Shown here: one piece after another, positions 34,990 to 46,259 of the stretch | How the letters are laid out: each line of letters begins with the position of its first letter | How positions within the stretch are numbered: the first letter of the stretch is position 1 | Assembly (NCBI GenBank): GCA_911728435.2 | Contig: OU452198.1 | Location: 44,049,902-44,113,901, forward strand | Origin: Apoderus coryli | Lineage: Eukaryota; Arthropoda; Insecta; Coleoptera; Attelabidae | Length of the DNA stretch: 64,000 bases | Reading direction: 5' to 3' | Notes under the pieces: model-generated | The model's database searches: none | What the model was told of the DNA's origin: nothing | The model's input: only the letters and a program-made list of their open reading frames with translations | Program-made: the position numbers and the translations under genes

Positions 34990-35840
34990 AGCTCGCATAA
35001 TTTTTCAAAGTTGATCTATATTTTGTGCGGTGTAGACTTTTACTTGATGACCTACCCTGGGGTGACTAGAAGCCCTCTCGATTTCTTATATACCCTTATA
35101 GATTCAGAATAGAGGCCGATGGACATATCCAAAGCTCAGTGGCGCAGCAGGACTGTTTATTTTTTTATAATTTTTCAAAGTTGATCTATATTTGGTGCGG
35201 TGTAGACTTTTACTTGATGACCTACCCTGGGGTGACTAGCACCCCCCTCGATTTCTCATAGATCCTGATAGGTTCAAAATAGATGTCCGATGGACATATC
35301 CAAAGCTCAGTGGCGCAGCAGAACTGTTTATTTTTTTATGACTTTTCAAAGTTGATCTATATTTGGTGCGGTGTAGACTTTTACTTGATGACCTACCCTG
35401 GGGTGACTACAAGCCCTCTCGATTTCTTATATACCCTTATAGATTCAGAATAGATGTCCGATGGACATATCCAAAGCTCAGTGGCGCAGCAGGACTGTTT
35501 ATTTTTTTATAATTTTTCAAAATTTATCTATATGTGATTGGGTGTAGACTGTTACTTGATGACCAACCCTGGAGTGACTAGAAGCCCTCTCGTTTCTTAT
35601 ATACCCTTATAGATTCAGAATAGATGTCCGATGAACATATCCAAAGCTCAGTGGCGCAGCAGGACTGTTTATTTTTTTATAATTTTTCAAAGTTTATCTA
35701 TATGTGATTGGGTGTAGACTGTTACTTGATGACCTACCCTGGGGTGACTAGAACCCCTCTCGATTTCTTATATACCCTGATAGAATCAGAATAGATGTCC
35801 GATGGACATATCCAAAGCTGAGTGGCGCAGCGCATGCTTA
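34990..35840 (+). repeat. 170 bp tandem repeat, five copies
   Basis: GTGTAGACTTTTACTTGATG or a close form recurs at 35,030, 35,200, 35,371, 35,542 and 35,712, a period of 170-171 bp. Other unit markers are GTGGCGCAGC and CCTACCCTGG. It lies in the putative intron downstream of the secreted-protein exon. The unit length is close to that of one nucleosome. Confidence 0.88.
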
Positions 35841-36329
35841 CTTGTTACATTTTAGTACATTTTCTTCTACATGATTCGGTGATTAGCTGCCGCTGAAAAT
35901 CATAAAGAATTTGGTTAATTAAAGAATCAAGTCGAATGGCCTTTGTTATTCAATTTAAGACTAAAAACTTACTGCATCATAACATATTGAGGACGTCGAT
36001 TGAAGAATTATTTTTCTGAAGTAATCCATAGTGTTATACAGGGTGTTCCGGTTTATTTTGAAAATTATCACTATAATATTGTGATAGTTGTGCCACTTCC
36101 GGTTATACCGTATCTGTTATGGAGGGTTTTGTCGTGCCTATATTATACCTGTGTTGAATTGTTTTGGAATTTATTTTGAATTTTTTGACTCAAAACAGGT
36201 CTCCGGAAAATATGCGTCATTTAGTCACCTGAATAGACAGACTCTTGAAATTTTGATGATAGTTGAAGAATATCTCTATATCAATCGATACACCCATAAG
36301 GTACAGGGTGTTCGCAAACCACTGTATTG

Positions 36330-36665
36330 TGATCTACTAATAAAAAAAAAACTTTTTTATTTGTAGATTTAGAAGAAAAAGTCATTCTTTATAAAAACGT
36401 CTGCTTGTGTCGAAACCACAATTTCAAATACCAAATTTACGATTACTATACAGGGTATATCAAAAATATCATTTTTAATGATTTTGATTTTTTTGTTTTT
36501 TTTTTTGAATTTTATGAAAATATTTTCAAAATCGTGATTTATTACACCAATAGTGCAAAAAACACTAATAAAATTTTTTCTCAAAGTTGTTAATTTCATA
36601 GCTACTATTAAAATAATAAAATTAAAAAAAAAACAAGGAAATCAAAATCATTAAAAATGTTATTT
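36330..36665 (+). repeat. single arm copy of a hairpin MITE family
   Basis: Contains TTTATTTGTAGATTTAGAAG, AAAAACGTCTGCTTGTGTC and CTATACAGGGTATATCAAAA, shared with both arms of the double hairpins at 45.3-46.25 kb. Open frames here on both strands arise from this repeat and are not genes. Confidence 0.7.
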
Positions 36666-36752
36666 TTAACTTTTCATGCGTCTAAAGTGAACGGTTTTGC
36701 AGGAATTCGCCTCTAAACTATAGTCTGCAAGTGCCATAATTCAAAAACGCCT

Positions 36753-37890
36753 CTAGAGTTATTTTACATAATTCTGTAAAAAAAATCAGAATTGAAAAAT
36801 TCCGAGTTTTTTACAGAATTCTGTAAAGTCAAAATAACAAAAAAATTATAAATTTTTTTAGAGAATTTTGCAAAAAATGTCAAAATATTCATAATCCTGA
36901 GTTATTTTACATAATTCTGTAAAAAAAGTCAGAATTGAAAAATTCCGCGTATTTTACAGAATTCTGTAAAGTCAAAATGACAAAAAAATTACAACTTTTT
37001 TTACAGAATTTTGCAAAAAATATCAAAATAGTCATAATCCTGAGTTATTTTACATAATTCTGTAAAAAATCAGAATTGAAAAATTCCGCGTTTTTTTACA
37101 GAATTTTGTAAAGTCAAAATGACAAAAAAATTACAACTTCTTTTACAGAATTTTGCAAAAAATGTCAAAACATTCATAATCCTGAGTTATTTTACACAAT
37201 TCTGTAAAAAAAGTCAGACTTGAAAAATTCCGAGTATTTTACAGAATTCTGTAAAGTCAAAATGACAAAAAAATTACAACTTTTTTTACAGAATTTTGCA
37301 AAAAATGTCAAAATAGTCATAATCCTGAGTTATTTTACATAATTCTGTAAAAAAAAATCAGAATTGAAAAATTCCGAGTTTTTTACAGAATTCTGTAAAG
37401 TCAAAATGACAAAAAAATTACAAATTTGTTTACAGAATTTTGCAAAAAATGTCAAAACATTCCTAATCCTGAGTTATTTTACATAATTCTGTAAAAAAAG
37501 TCAGAATTGAAAAATTCCGAGTATTTTACAGAATTCTGTAAAGTCAAAATGACAAAAAAATTACAACTTTTTTTACAGAATTTTGCAAAAAATGTCAAAA
37601 CAGTCATAATCCTGAGTTATTTTACATAATTCTGTAAAAAAAGTCAGAATTGAAGAATTCCGAGTATTTTACACAATTTTGTAAAGGCAGAATGACAAAA
37701 AATTACGACTTTTTTTTACAGAATTTTGCAAAAAATGTCAAAATAGTCATAATCCTGAGTTATTTTACATAATTCTGTAAAAAAAGTCAGAATTGAAAAA
37801 TTCCGAGTTTTTCACAGAATTTTGTAAAGGCAGAATGACAAAAAATTACGACTTTTTTTACAGAATTTTGCAAAAAATGTCAAAATAGAG
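36753..37890 (+). repeat. 143 bp tandem array, about eight copies, palindrome-rich
   Basis: CCTGAGTTATTTTACATAAT recurs at 36,896, 37,039, 37,181, 37,324, 37,468, 37,611 and 37,754 (period 142-144), preceded by one variant unit from 36,753. Each unit has three TTACA-TAATTCTGTAA-like blocks, one of them the palindrome TTTACAGAATTCTGTAAA in full form. The array is bounded by GCCTCTAAAC on the left and GGCCTCTAAAT on the right. The related repeat at 44.3-44.6 kb has these edge sequences but no array between them. Confidence 0.88.
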
Positions 37891-37899
37891 GCCTCTAAA

Positions 37900-38115
37900 T
37901 ATTTTTTTTTTAAATTTCGTGACCGCTATGTTCTTTAAAAAAGTCTTATTTTGACTTAAACACTATTTTTAAAAAATGAACCAGTGGCATGCTATAGGGG
38001 TTAGTGACACTTTTTATACCCCTATTTTTTACGCCACTGGATTACATTTTTTTTTAAATTCCCTGTTAATTTTTGCTTAAAAAAATAAGAACTTTTTATG
38101 GGTCTAACGTGAACA
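37900..38115 (+). repeat. dispersed repeat, copy 1
   Basis: GTGACCGCTATGTT, CCAGTGGCATGCT and TAGGGGTTAGTGACA in order, matched by 44,322-44,530 in the same orientation. It flanks the 143 bp array. Confidence 0.75.
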
Positions 38116-39590
38116 GTTACTAATATCTTTACAATGTCAGCTAGCTCGTGCACCGTCAATTTGCGATCGTTCATAACCAATTTGTGAATTTTTTTGACGT
38201 TTTCTGGTCGAATTTAGAAACACGCTGTATAATATTCTGAAAAGCAATCAAATTTCCTTTCGAATGATATGCCATGTTCCTATCCCTACATAGAAATAAA
38301 AGCTAAGAAAGCGTCTTGCAAATAATTTCTCAAATAACTACACCAGATTATTAAGCTTTAAAAACTGCCATATAAGGAGCTTTTTTCAACAATCAATGAG
38401 CTTGACAGTTATAAGCCATCAAATAACTTGAAACTCCCCCTAGAGCGACCATCTAGTTAGAGATATCTAAATCCTGTTTGTACCAGCGGTTTTCTCATAA
38501 AATTTGAGTCCGAAGGACCGAGGTTTTTTTTTTTTAATCTAGTTTGGCTCGTTCTCTACTTTTTTTTTTTTAAAAATCAATAAAGTAACTTACACTGTGT
38601 TTAGGCTCACAATATAAAGTCATCATTTCCTTGCCCGCCTACGGGGCTGGTTTCTCTAAATATTCAAAAACATTTTGGCTAAAACCGTTGCCAGAAATTT
38701 GACGCAAATCAAATATTATACGCACCATTTAAGAATAAATAAATAAATTATCAAAACAAACAAAAAATTAGCCGTATTATATATTACGCGCTATTGCGTT
38801 ATAATCTGATGAAATTCTCAGGTGACAGGTGTATTTGTTGAATGAAAAATGTTAAAAGAAGAACACCTGTGCCAGCAATAATTAAAATCTATGAGAAAGG
38901 TGAAACAAAAAATAGTGTTTTTCTCTTATAATTACTTAATTTTCATATTTAATTAGATAATTAATATTAATTAAGTGTTGATTAATAGATATGATTTTTT
39001 TTTTCATTAAGTTTTATTGAATGGTATAAACGTTGTTTACTATTTATGCATTCATTCCTTGGAATTTATTTATTATTTCTTTGATCGACCCGATTAAGAC
39101 ACTACCTATAGCCTGGAGGCCAAGCAACATTCAGCAGGCCATCATAGAATTTTGTTTTCGTTTCTTATTCCCGTAGCATTTTTTGTAGTTCTGTCCTTTC
39201 GGAAAAAACTGCGAAAATTATAGGTACCTAATAGTTCTGATTTCCATTCTTTATGTTTTTTGGTGTGCTGAATCCGAATCTGAGGGTTACTAACAAAATT
39301 TCGTGAGTGAATATTGAAAAAAAAAAAAACTTAAAAAAAGGTAATTTTGGCAGATTTATTTACGGAAGGTGGTTGAGTATCGATCACTTTTAAGAGATAA
39401 TGTAAGACAAAAATCATATACTTACTTACACAAAGCACAATTATCTTTTTTTATCGAACGTAAACTTTATTATATTAAGCACAAAATAACACAATTTTCG
39501 TGGCAAAAATCCAGAATGATCGGCTAATATTGATCATATAGGAGAGTAATATAGATCAATGTCTATTCACATGTCACATGTTTCACATGA
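38115..39590. other. no recognisable gene
   Basis: AT-rich noncoding-looking DNA with several homopolymer runs. No open frame of interest and no clear repeat boundary was seen. Confidence 0.5.
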
Positions 39591-39595
39591 ATCCA

Positions 39596-40335
39596 GGTCT
39601 TCTTAGTAGTAATACCCCTAGGATCTTGATAATACCGAGATAATTTTGTCATAGAGAATGGCGAAAGCGTGTTGCTTGATAATAGCCCAAGGCCGCAGGC
39701 ACTTTCGTTTGCAATATTTGGAACAAGCCACTTACTATTTGTACAACTTTTCGATCCTCATTGCCATGTTTTACTGAATATTGGATTGTATTCAATTCTG
39801 TTCGTTCCATCATTATTTTTCTCAATCGTGAAATAATCTATAAGGCAATCAGCTGGTTCACCGCCTCGTCAAGCTAACTCAACAGCTACAATATGGTAAA
39901 AAAAATTTTGTAAACCTTCTGGTGTACATTCATCCCATAATCCAATGATTCTAGCCAAATCACTTGAACTCAAATTTGATGAACTGCATTTTCGTTTGTT
40001 TGGATCCTGCTGTAATCTTTTGCGTTTTGCATTTCTTACATCTCGCGCATTTTTGAATATCACACTGGTAAATGGGTCGAATACAATTTTGAAGTATTTT
40101 TCTTGGAGTAGCCTACTCATAGTATTCCAAATTGTTTTTACAGTTGCTTCTTTATATTCAGTTCCGTCAGCTTTTCTCATATTTCCCGCATAATCATTCA
40201 ATATATTAGCCAAATTATGCAAACTCGTTTCAGCATTCAGTTCGTATTTTCTGGTCGCACAAAACTCGAAAAATATTTTCCATACATATTTTTTTGATTT
40301 GATTGTAATCTTCGCGACATTTGTAAACCAGTTGT
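39596..40335 (-). pseudogene. Crypton-like tyrosine recombinase pseudogene, copy A
   Basis: The minus-strand frame from about 40,335 reads WFTNVAKITIKSKKYVWKIF, then ETSLHNLANILNDYAGNMRK and ATVKTIWNTMSRLLQEKYF, a core-binding-like helical region. It continues to SSSDLARIIGLWDECTPEGL and FFYHIVAVELA. There a TGA replaces the Trp of the AWRGG block seen in copy B, whose Arg is the likely first catalytic residue. Another stop sits in SKTWQ*GSKS. After NIANESAC the gene is joined directly to the terminal hairpin sequence near 39,700, deleting the part with the Tyr nucleophile. Homology is to the ZMYM/QRICH1-type domain derived from Crypton transposons. Confidence 0.68.
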
Positions 40336-40979
40336 CAGTTTGACGTTTAATTAATTTTTAATAAAAAAAACACCAAACTGAAAACACTACATGTAGGGTA
40401 TTATCGCTGTAATCCTGAGGTGATTGGATGAAATTTGACACATGACTTAAAATTTAAGTAATTTGATGGGTTACTATATTTAGTAAAAAATTATCGCTGA
40501 GATACCGCAGAACATGGTGCCACATGATCTACACCGCGACAACAGTTCATCTGATGTCCAAGTTTTCACGCATATTGGACATACGTCTTTCGTATAGGCT
40601 CCCCATCATGTTGCTATTTGAACTTATTCTTTATATGGATTTTAGCTGCTGCTGTATTAAGTCCTACCGATTTTCCTTTTTAAAAGCTCTTTCTTCTTCT
40701 TTGCTTCCGTATCCTCCAAAGATGTCTGCAGCCTGCATCGGAATGGACGTTAGTATTTGAGATTGTAGTTACCTTCTCTTAGGGCGTGGTTTTTCTGTTA
40801 ATCGGGGTGTCGGCTTGGACGGTATTGACTTCTGTTATTGTTGATGATGAACTATCATTCGAATATGTTCATCGTTCACGCTTCTTACTCTTCGACTGAA
40901 CACGTGGCGCATATTTCATTCTTCATGGCTTCTGCTTGGTACACGATGGGTCTGGATCTCTACTAAGTCCGGGCTTCGG

Positions 40980-41190
40980 ATGTCAAGAAATTGTTTCTTC
41001 GGGAAGCTCGTCCAGTTCGCTGGCTTCTGCCTAGATAATGGAATTTTGTTCTTTTGGTATTTCATTCTTTGCTATATATGCTGTTTCCAACATTTGTGGC
41101 AGTATATCGGCAATAACGCGGCGAATGTTGTTCTCCAAGTGGTCAATCGGTTTGGGCTTGTCAGCGTAGACTAGCGACTTCACAGAAACT
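40980..41190 (-). pseudogene. Tc1/mariner transposase C-terminal scrap
   Basis: Minus-strand reading near 41,180-41,060 gives SLVYADKPKPIDHLENNIRR then VIADILPQML. This is the conserved tail of one group of insect mariner-like transposases, where it follows the third catalytic Asp. Nothing upstream was recognised. Confidence 0.55.
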
Positions 41191-41199
41191 AATCTAGCG

Positions 41200-42620
41200 G
41201 CGTTCAATCACACGATCTTGGGGGCCGATTCACGGGTCCGAATCGTGAAAATATGCGGTTACCAAACGTTTCAAGTGCAATGTGACGCATTACGTTGTAA
41301 CTCCTGGACAGAAGGATTTACAACGGAGGCTAAAATATTGAGAGTGTTTTAATATTATTAAGTAATGACAAAAATAATAATAATAATTGGTCTTGTGACA
41401 TTTCTGGAATAAAATTGACAGAAGAACGTCACTATTCACTTGTGTATTCTTCAAAGTTATGATGATATGACTCTGTAATTTATGTTCTTTAATAAAACTT
41501 TGTATTCGTATTTGGGATATGAGCAAAAATTATGTCTGGCTTAAATAGAGATTCAAGATACACCTATGGTACTAACTAATGTGATATTTACTTTTCTTTT
41601 ACAATTTTCCTCTAATTTAAAGTGTTTTTACAGCAGTGCCGGCTTCCACAGTTTATTTAACTATTATAAAACATTTATTGCGCACTCTTGTATATATATA
41701 TATTTTTTTTTTTGTGATAAAACTAGTCTAAATCTTTTGCCTACTGTGGTGGGTAGTTAAAAGAGGAAGCGGACACCAACCGCCACTATTTTGGAATAAA
41801 TTCAATTAACTGAATATTTTATTGAAATCCACTTCATATAGGGTGTACCACCGGGAAAAATACGGGATGTCCAATGGCGAATAAAATATTTTTGAGTACA
41901 TCGATTTTAATTAAATAATTTTTCATAGGATTTATGTTTTATGTTGTAAATTCGAGATTAGAACAATGTTGAATTGTCTATATTTCAAGAACTATACATT
42001 TATTATATTTAGCAACCTAATACAATTTTCCACCCATTTGTTTACTAGATTTAAAAAAAAAATTAAACCATACGAACTTCATTTGAAAAAAATACTTTTG
42101 ACTGTTTTTTTTTTTATTTCCATTTTCAATATAATTTTTGACCATCCTGTATTAATTATTCGCAAAAAATCTAGCATATTAATAAAAATTAACTTATCTG
42201 AAAAAATTAGGACATTAGTCTTTATAATGAGTCACTAGTATTCCAAAATATGGTCGCTATAAGCTTAGCGGCTGTCTGTGTGACCTTAAATATCATGGGT
42301 TGGGTTGGCTTAACCAGGTTTCGTCTCCGGTAACAATCCGGGCAGCACACCATCATCATCAGCATTTCCTCGCTAACGTGTATGGAAATTCCTGTTGTGA
42401 ACCTTAAACTGGCTAAACAGATCGGTCCTCGAGCCACAAATTCAGTCCAAACCCGACATTCCAGCACACCATCCTTCTCTTCACCGCAGAGGTCCAAAAC
42501 CGTACGATAACATTCGAGGTGCTGTTGTTTTTGCGATGACGGTGGCACCCATTTTACACTGCCTTTATCATTCCGAGATGATCATGCAGGATTTCAAAAA
42601 TAGTAGTATAATTTCCTCGA
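41200..42620. other. no gene; possible small MITE near 41,840
   Basis: AT-rich. ATAGGGTGTACCACCGGG near 41,840 resembles repeat termini elsewhere in the window. A 108-codon minus-strand frame at 42,222-42,548 has no recognisable family. Confidence 0.4.
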
Positions 42621-42628
42621 ATTTCCTG

Positions 42629-44265
42629 GAGTGGTAACTCACAGAAATCTTATATTATATATATACTCTAGAATGATAATCCCGTAGTACAAAAATGTAA
42701 CCAAAAGTGTAGAGCTGTCCATAATGCGCATGATCACCAATATCTTATTTTTCAACAGGACCGGCTTTGATTAAATGTAATATTACTGTTATGTTATAGG
42801 TATATTTAAAATTAAATTTTACCATTTCGTAACATTCAAATAAAAGAATGGAATAAAGGAATTTAAGAAATAAAAAATTACTTTAAATATCTAAATACTT
42901 TATTGTCTAACAGGTACAACCCAATAATAATAAATCTAAGCAGAAACGAGAAATAAGTAAAAATTCTAATACTGGAAAATACCTTAAGGACATGAGCATT
43001 CTAATTATTTATTTTATTATTATATAATATTTGTTTGTTTATACAACCACCTTAGGCCTCTTACCTCTCTGCAGCCTTCAAAGAAGGGGTGCAAGAAACA
43101 GTGACTTCACGAATATTTTCCGTGTCCATGTAAACCACTTCCATATCATCCGTACTACTCGCAATAGTATTTTGTGACAAAACATGGTTGGTAGAACTTG
43201 TATTCTCAGCAATTTCATGGAGGATTTTATAATTATGTATATTCCAGTTTAACAACAGAATTCAAACGAACTTTGTATACCTACACAACGTAGAAAATAT
43301 ATTCTTGACATACATATCATGCATTTTTTACAGACTGCTTTTAAGTAAACAGTGTCTTGATATCAAACGATTAAGAATTTAACTTCCACTCTCATTTACA
43401 TAATCTCTTCTTTTCAACAAAAGTTTGGGAACTGCATCGGGTACGAGGGTGATCCTCTTGCCGTCTTCTCTACAAATGATATCTTCTGCAGCGAAATGCT
43501 TACTGCATATGACATTCCCATCACATAAATTTTCTGTACTAGGATCCCAATGCCCGCATCCAAACATCATGTCTTTTTTTTGTCAAACTAAAAATGAGTA
43601 TCATGTCAATGGTATCATATTGACTCAAACTCAGACTGTTAGAAACCCGAAACAATAACTGAAAATATTTAATACCAGGAATGAGACCTTCATTTGTACA
43701 CCACAACACTATACACTTCATTGTTTGTTAAATAAACGAACTAAAACCAAAATAACAAATATTATAAACAATTTTAATCACAAATAGGTATATCTATCAA
43801 CAATTAAAATATATCACGAATAAAACCATAACTCAATTATAAAACCTATCTGAATTGTTGTGAAGCCGACTCTGACAGATATTCCCACTACGAGAAACGT
43901 CATTTGCGAAAACAGACGCTGTTGCGAAATCTCATAAATTTAATAAGATTTGGAAAAACATGTTTCGTTCATATTGCTGAAAACTAAACAGTATGCAATT
44001 TTACCGATAACATTTAATTATTTGATTTTGTCAAGCAGTTTCGTATGACGCAACATATGGATTTATTTATAAAACAGATATGTCGCATAAATTCTGTAAA
44101 GCGAACGACAAAATAGTTTTAATATGACAGCTCTGTACTGAAAATAAGATATTGAGGAGCATGCGTAGATCGTCAAAACTCTGCATACCCGTTACACTTT
44201 TTGGTATTCGGCTGGATTTAATTAGCATTCTAGAGTACATATATAATATAAGATTTCTATGGGTA
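42629..44265. mobile_element. candidate THAP-bearing element between ~140 bp inverted repeats
   Basis: The left arm, 42,629-42,770 (GAAATCTTATATTATATATA, CTCTAGAATG, AATATCTTATTTT), is inverted at about 44,125-44,265 with moderate identity and several indels. The enclosed 1.35 kb carries a THAP-domain gene on the minus strand. THAP domains bind DNA and are the N-terminal part of P-element-type transposases, so a non-autonomous P-like element is one reading. A host THAP gene lying between two MITE copies is another. No catalytic domain is present. Confidence 0.45.
43379..43721 (-). pseudogene. THAP zinc-finger domain, frameshifted
   Basis: Starts MKCIVLWCTNEG (the C-x4-C pair of the C2CH finger), then YFQLLF, KKRHDVWMRALG (invariant Trp), and after a one-base frame change WDPSTENLCDGNVICSKHF (the C-x2-H pair) and LVPDAVPKLLL (the AVP box). 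All eight hallmark THAP positions I could check are present. The 20-odd residues between LLF and KKRH may be an intron (donor GTTTCT at 43,646, acceptor TTTTTAG), but that does not remove the later frame change near 43,543. A frame at 43,255-43,061 (ENTSSTNHVLSQNTIASSTD) could be a further exon. Confidence 0.75.
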
Positions 44266-44321
44266 ACTTCAATAAACTGAGGGTCTTCTTCCAATGATTC
44301 CATAATTTAAAAATTTTTTCA

Positions 44322-44640
44322 AATTTAGTGACCGCTATGTTATTTAAAATGTCATATTTTGACATAATCAATATTTTTAAAAATGAGCCAGTGGCATGCT
44401 CTAGGGGTTAGTGACAATTTTTATCCCCCTATTTTTTACGCCAAGCGAAAAAATATATATTTTTTATTTTTTTAAAATGCCCTGTTCATTTTTGCTTAAA
44501 AAAGTAACAACTTTTTATGTGTCTAAAGAGAACGGTTTTGCGCAGGAATTTGCCTCTATACAAAAGTCTGCAAGACGGCTCAAAAAAGTATTTACTTTCA
44601 ACTTTACTTGCAGACTTTTGTTTAGAGGCCATACTCCAAA
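44322..44640 (+). repeat. dispersed repeat, copy 2, with terminal hairpin
   Basis: Same markers as 37,900-38,115, followed by TCTAAAGAGAACGGTTTTGC, which also stands left of the 143 bp array (36,680). GCCTCTATACAAAAGTCTGC at 44,550 is inverted at 44,606-44,629, a 23 bp stem with one mismatch. Confidence 0.72.
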
Positions 44641-44644
44641 ATCT

Positions 44645-45320
44645 TTTTAATCAAATTTACAAAATTAAAATCGGAGTAGTCTCAGAAATATTCACCTAAA
44701 TTTCCCCGCGGTGGTACACATTGTATTCACAAAAATTATCAAAAGAATAAATAAGTATTGTGGAATCCGTAAGCATTTTTCTTCGCCAAGAATAAATTGA
44801 TGTTTCCTTTGATATTTGTAACAAATAGTAACAATTAAAACGAAATTACGATTAATTAAATTAATTAACTGTAAATAACAACTATATATTATTATGTTGG
44901 TATTAATTCATTACTAATTGTTCTTTTATGTTCTTTCTTCTAATTAAAGACGAAATGACTTAATGGATGCCAGGTAAATAACGATATTCTATGTGTTTTA
45001 AGTGTGCGCTGCTTTGATTCTACAGGTCGTTTCAATCCAACTGCTACAAATTTCTTTAACGTATCTCGTCTCTGCTCTACTGATGAACATGATGTGTATT
45101 AGCGAAATGTTGAAGATAAATTTGACAAGACAACTCCACGGTCTGTACTGTAATTTGACTTACTGCTGACAGAAAATTTCTCTTTGCTTCGTTAATCCGA
45201 ACTGTGTAGGTAATTCTGTAATCCGGATTATGTGTTACGAGGTGTGTCCGCTTCTAATCACTGAACATTTCAACTTAACCTTCTAGTGCCCAAACCAAGC
45301 AATTTTGTATGCAATGTGTC
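44645..45320. other. no recognisable gene
   Basis: AT-rich sequence with no recognised feature. Confidence 0.45.
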
Positions 45321-45325
45321 CAAGG

Positions 45326-46255
45326 ATAGAGTTTGGAAGAGGAAAAACTTTTTTATTTGTCGATTTAGAAGAAAAAGTAATTCTTTATAAAAACGTCTGT
45401 TTGTATCAAAACTACAATTTCAAATGCCAAATTTACGATTACTATACAGGGTATGTCAAAAATAACATTTTTAATGATTTTGATTTTTTTTAATTTTATG
45501 AAAATATTTTCAAAACCGTGATTTATTACACCAATTATGCAAAAAACACTAATAAACTTTTTTCTCAAAGTGGTTAATTTCATAGCTACTTTTAAAATAA
45601 TAAAATTATTAAAAAAAAAAAACAAGGAAATCAAAATCATTAAAAATGTTATTTTTGATATACCCTGTATAGTAATCGTAAATTTCGTACTCGAAATTGT
45701 AGGTTTGACACAAGCAGACGTTTTTATAAAGAGTGACTTTTTCTTCTAAATCTACAAATATAAAAGTTTTTGCTCTTCCAAACTCTATCCGTGGACAACA
45801 TTGGATAGAGTTTGGAAGAAGAAAAACTTTTTTATTTGTAGATTTAGAAGAAAACGTCATTCTTTATAAAAACGTCTGCTTGTGTCAAAACTACAAATTC
45901 AAATACCAAATTTACGATTACTATACAGGGTATATCAACAATAATATTTTTAATGATTTTGATTTTCTAGTTTTTTTAATTTTATTATTTTAATAGTAGA
46001 TATGAAATTAACCACTTTGAGAAAAAAGTTTATTAGTGTTTTTTGCACAATTGGTGTAATAAATCACGGTTTTGAAAATATTTTAATAAAATTAAAAAAA
46101 ACAACAAAATCAAAATCATTAAAAATGTTATTTTTGATATACCCTGTATAGTAATCGTAAATTTGGCATTTGAAATTGTAGTTTCGACACAAGCAGACGT
46201 TTTTATAAAGAATGACTTTTTCTTCTAAATCGACAAATAAAAAAGTTAGTTGTCC
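45326..46255. repeat. two consecutive hairpin MITEs
   Basis: Four copies of one ~170 bp unit in +, -, +, - order: 45,326-45,500, 45,610-45,797, 45,800-45,975 and 46,080-46,250. Each unit begins GGATAGAGTTTGGAAGA (lost in the last) and runs through AAAACGTCTG to CTATACAGGGTAT. Each +/- pair folds into a hairpin of about 470 bp. ORFs reading LEEKVILYKNVCLCQNYNF are by-products, since they appear on both strands. Confidence 0.8.
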
Positions 46256-46259
46256 AGAT

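Noticed and set aside
40524..40760. 78-codon plus-strand frame
   Set aside because: No family resemblance; lies antisense to mobile-element debris.
42222..42548. 108-codon minus-strand frame with many Cys residues
   Set aside because: Cys spacing fits no zinc domain I know and no splice or promoter context supports it.
44067..44303. 78-codon minus-strand frame starting MESLEEDPQF
   Set aside because: Covers the right inverted arm; the matching left arm is not open, so it is probably repeat sequence.
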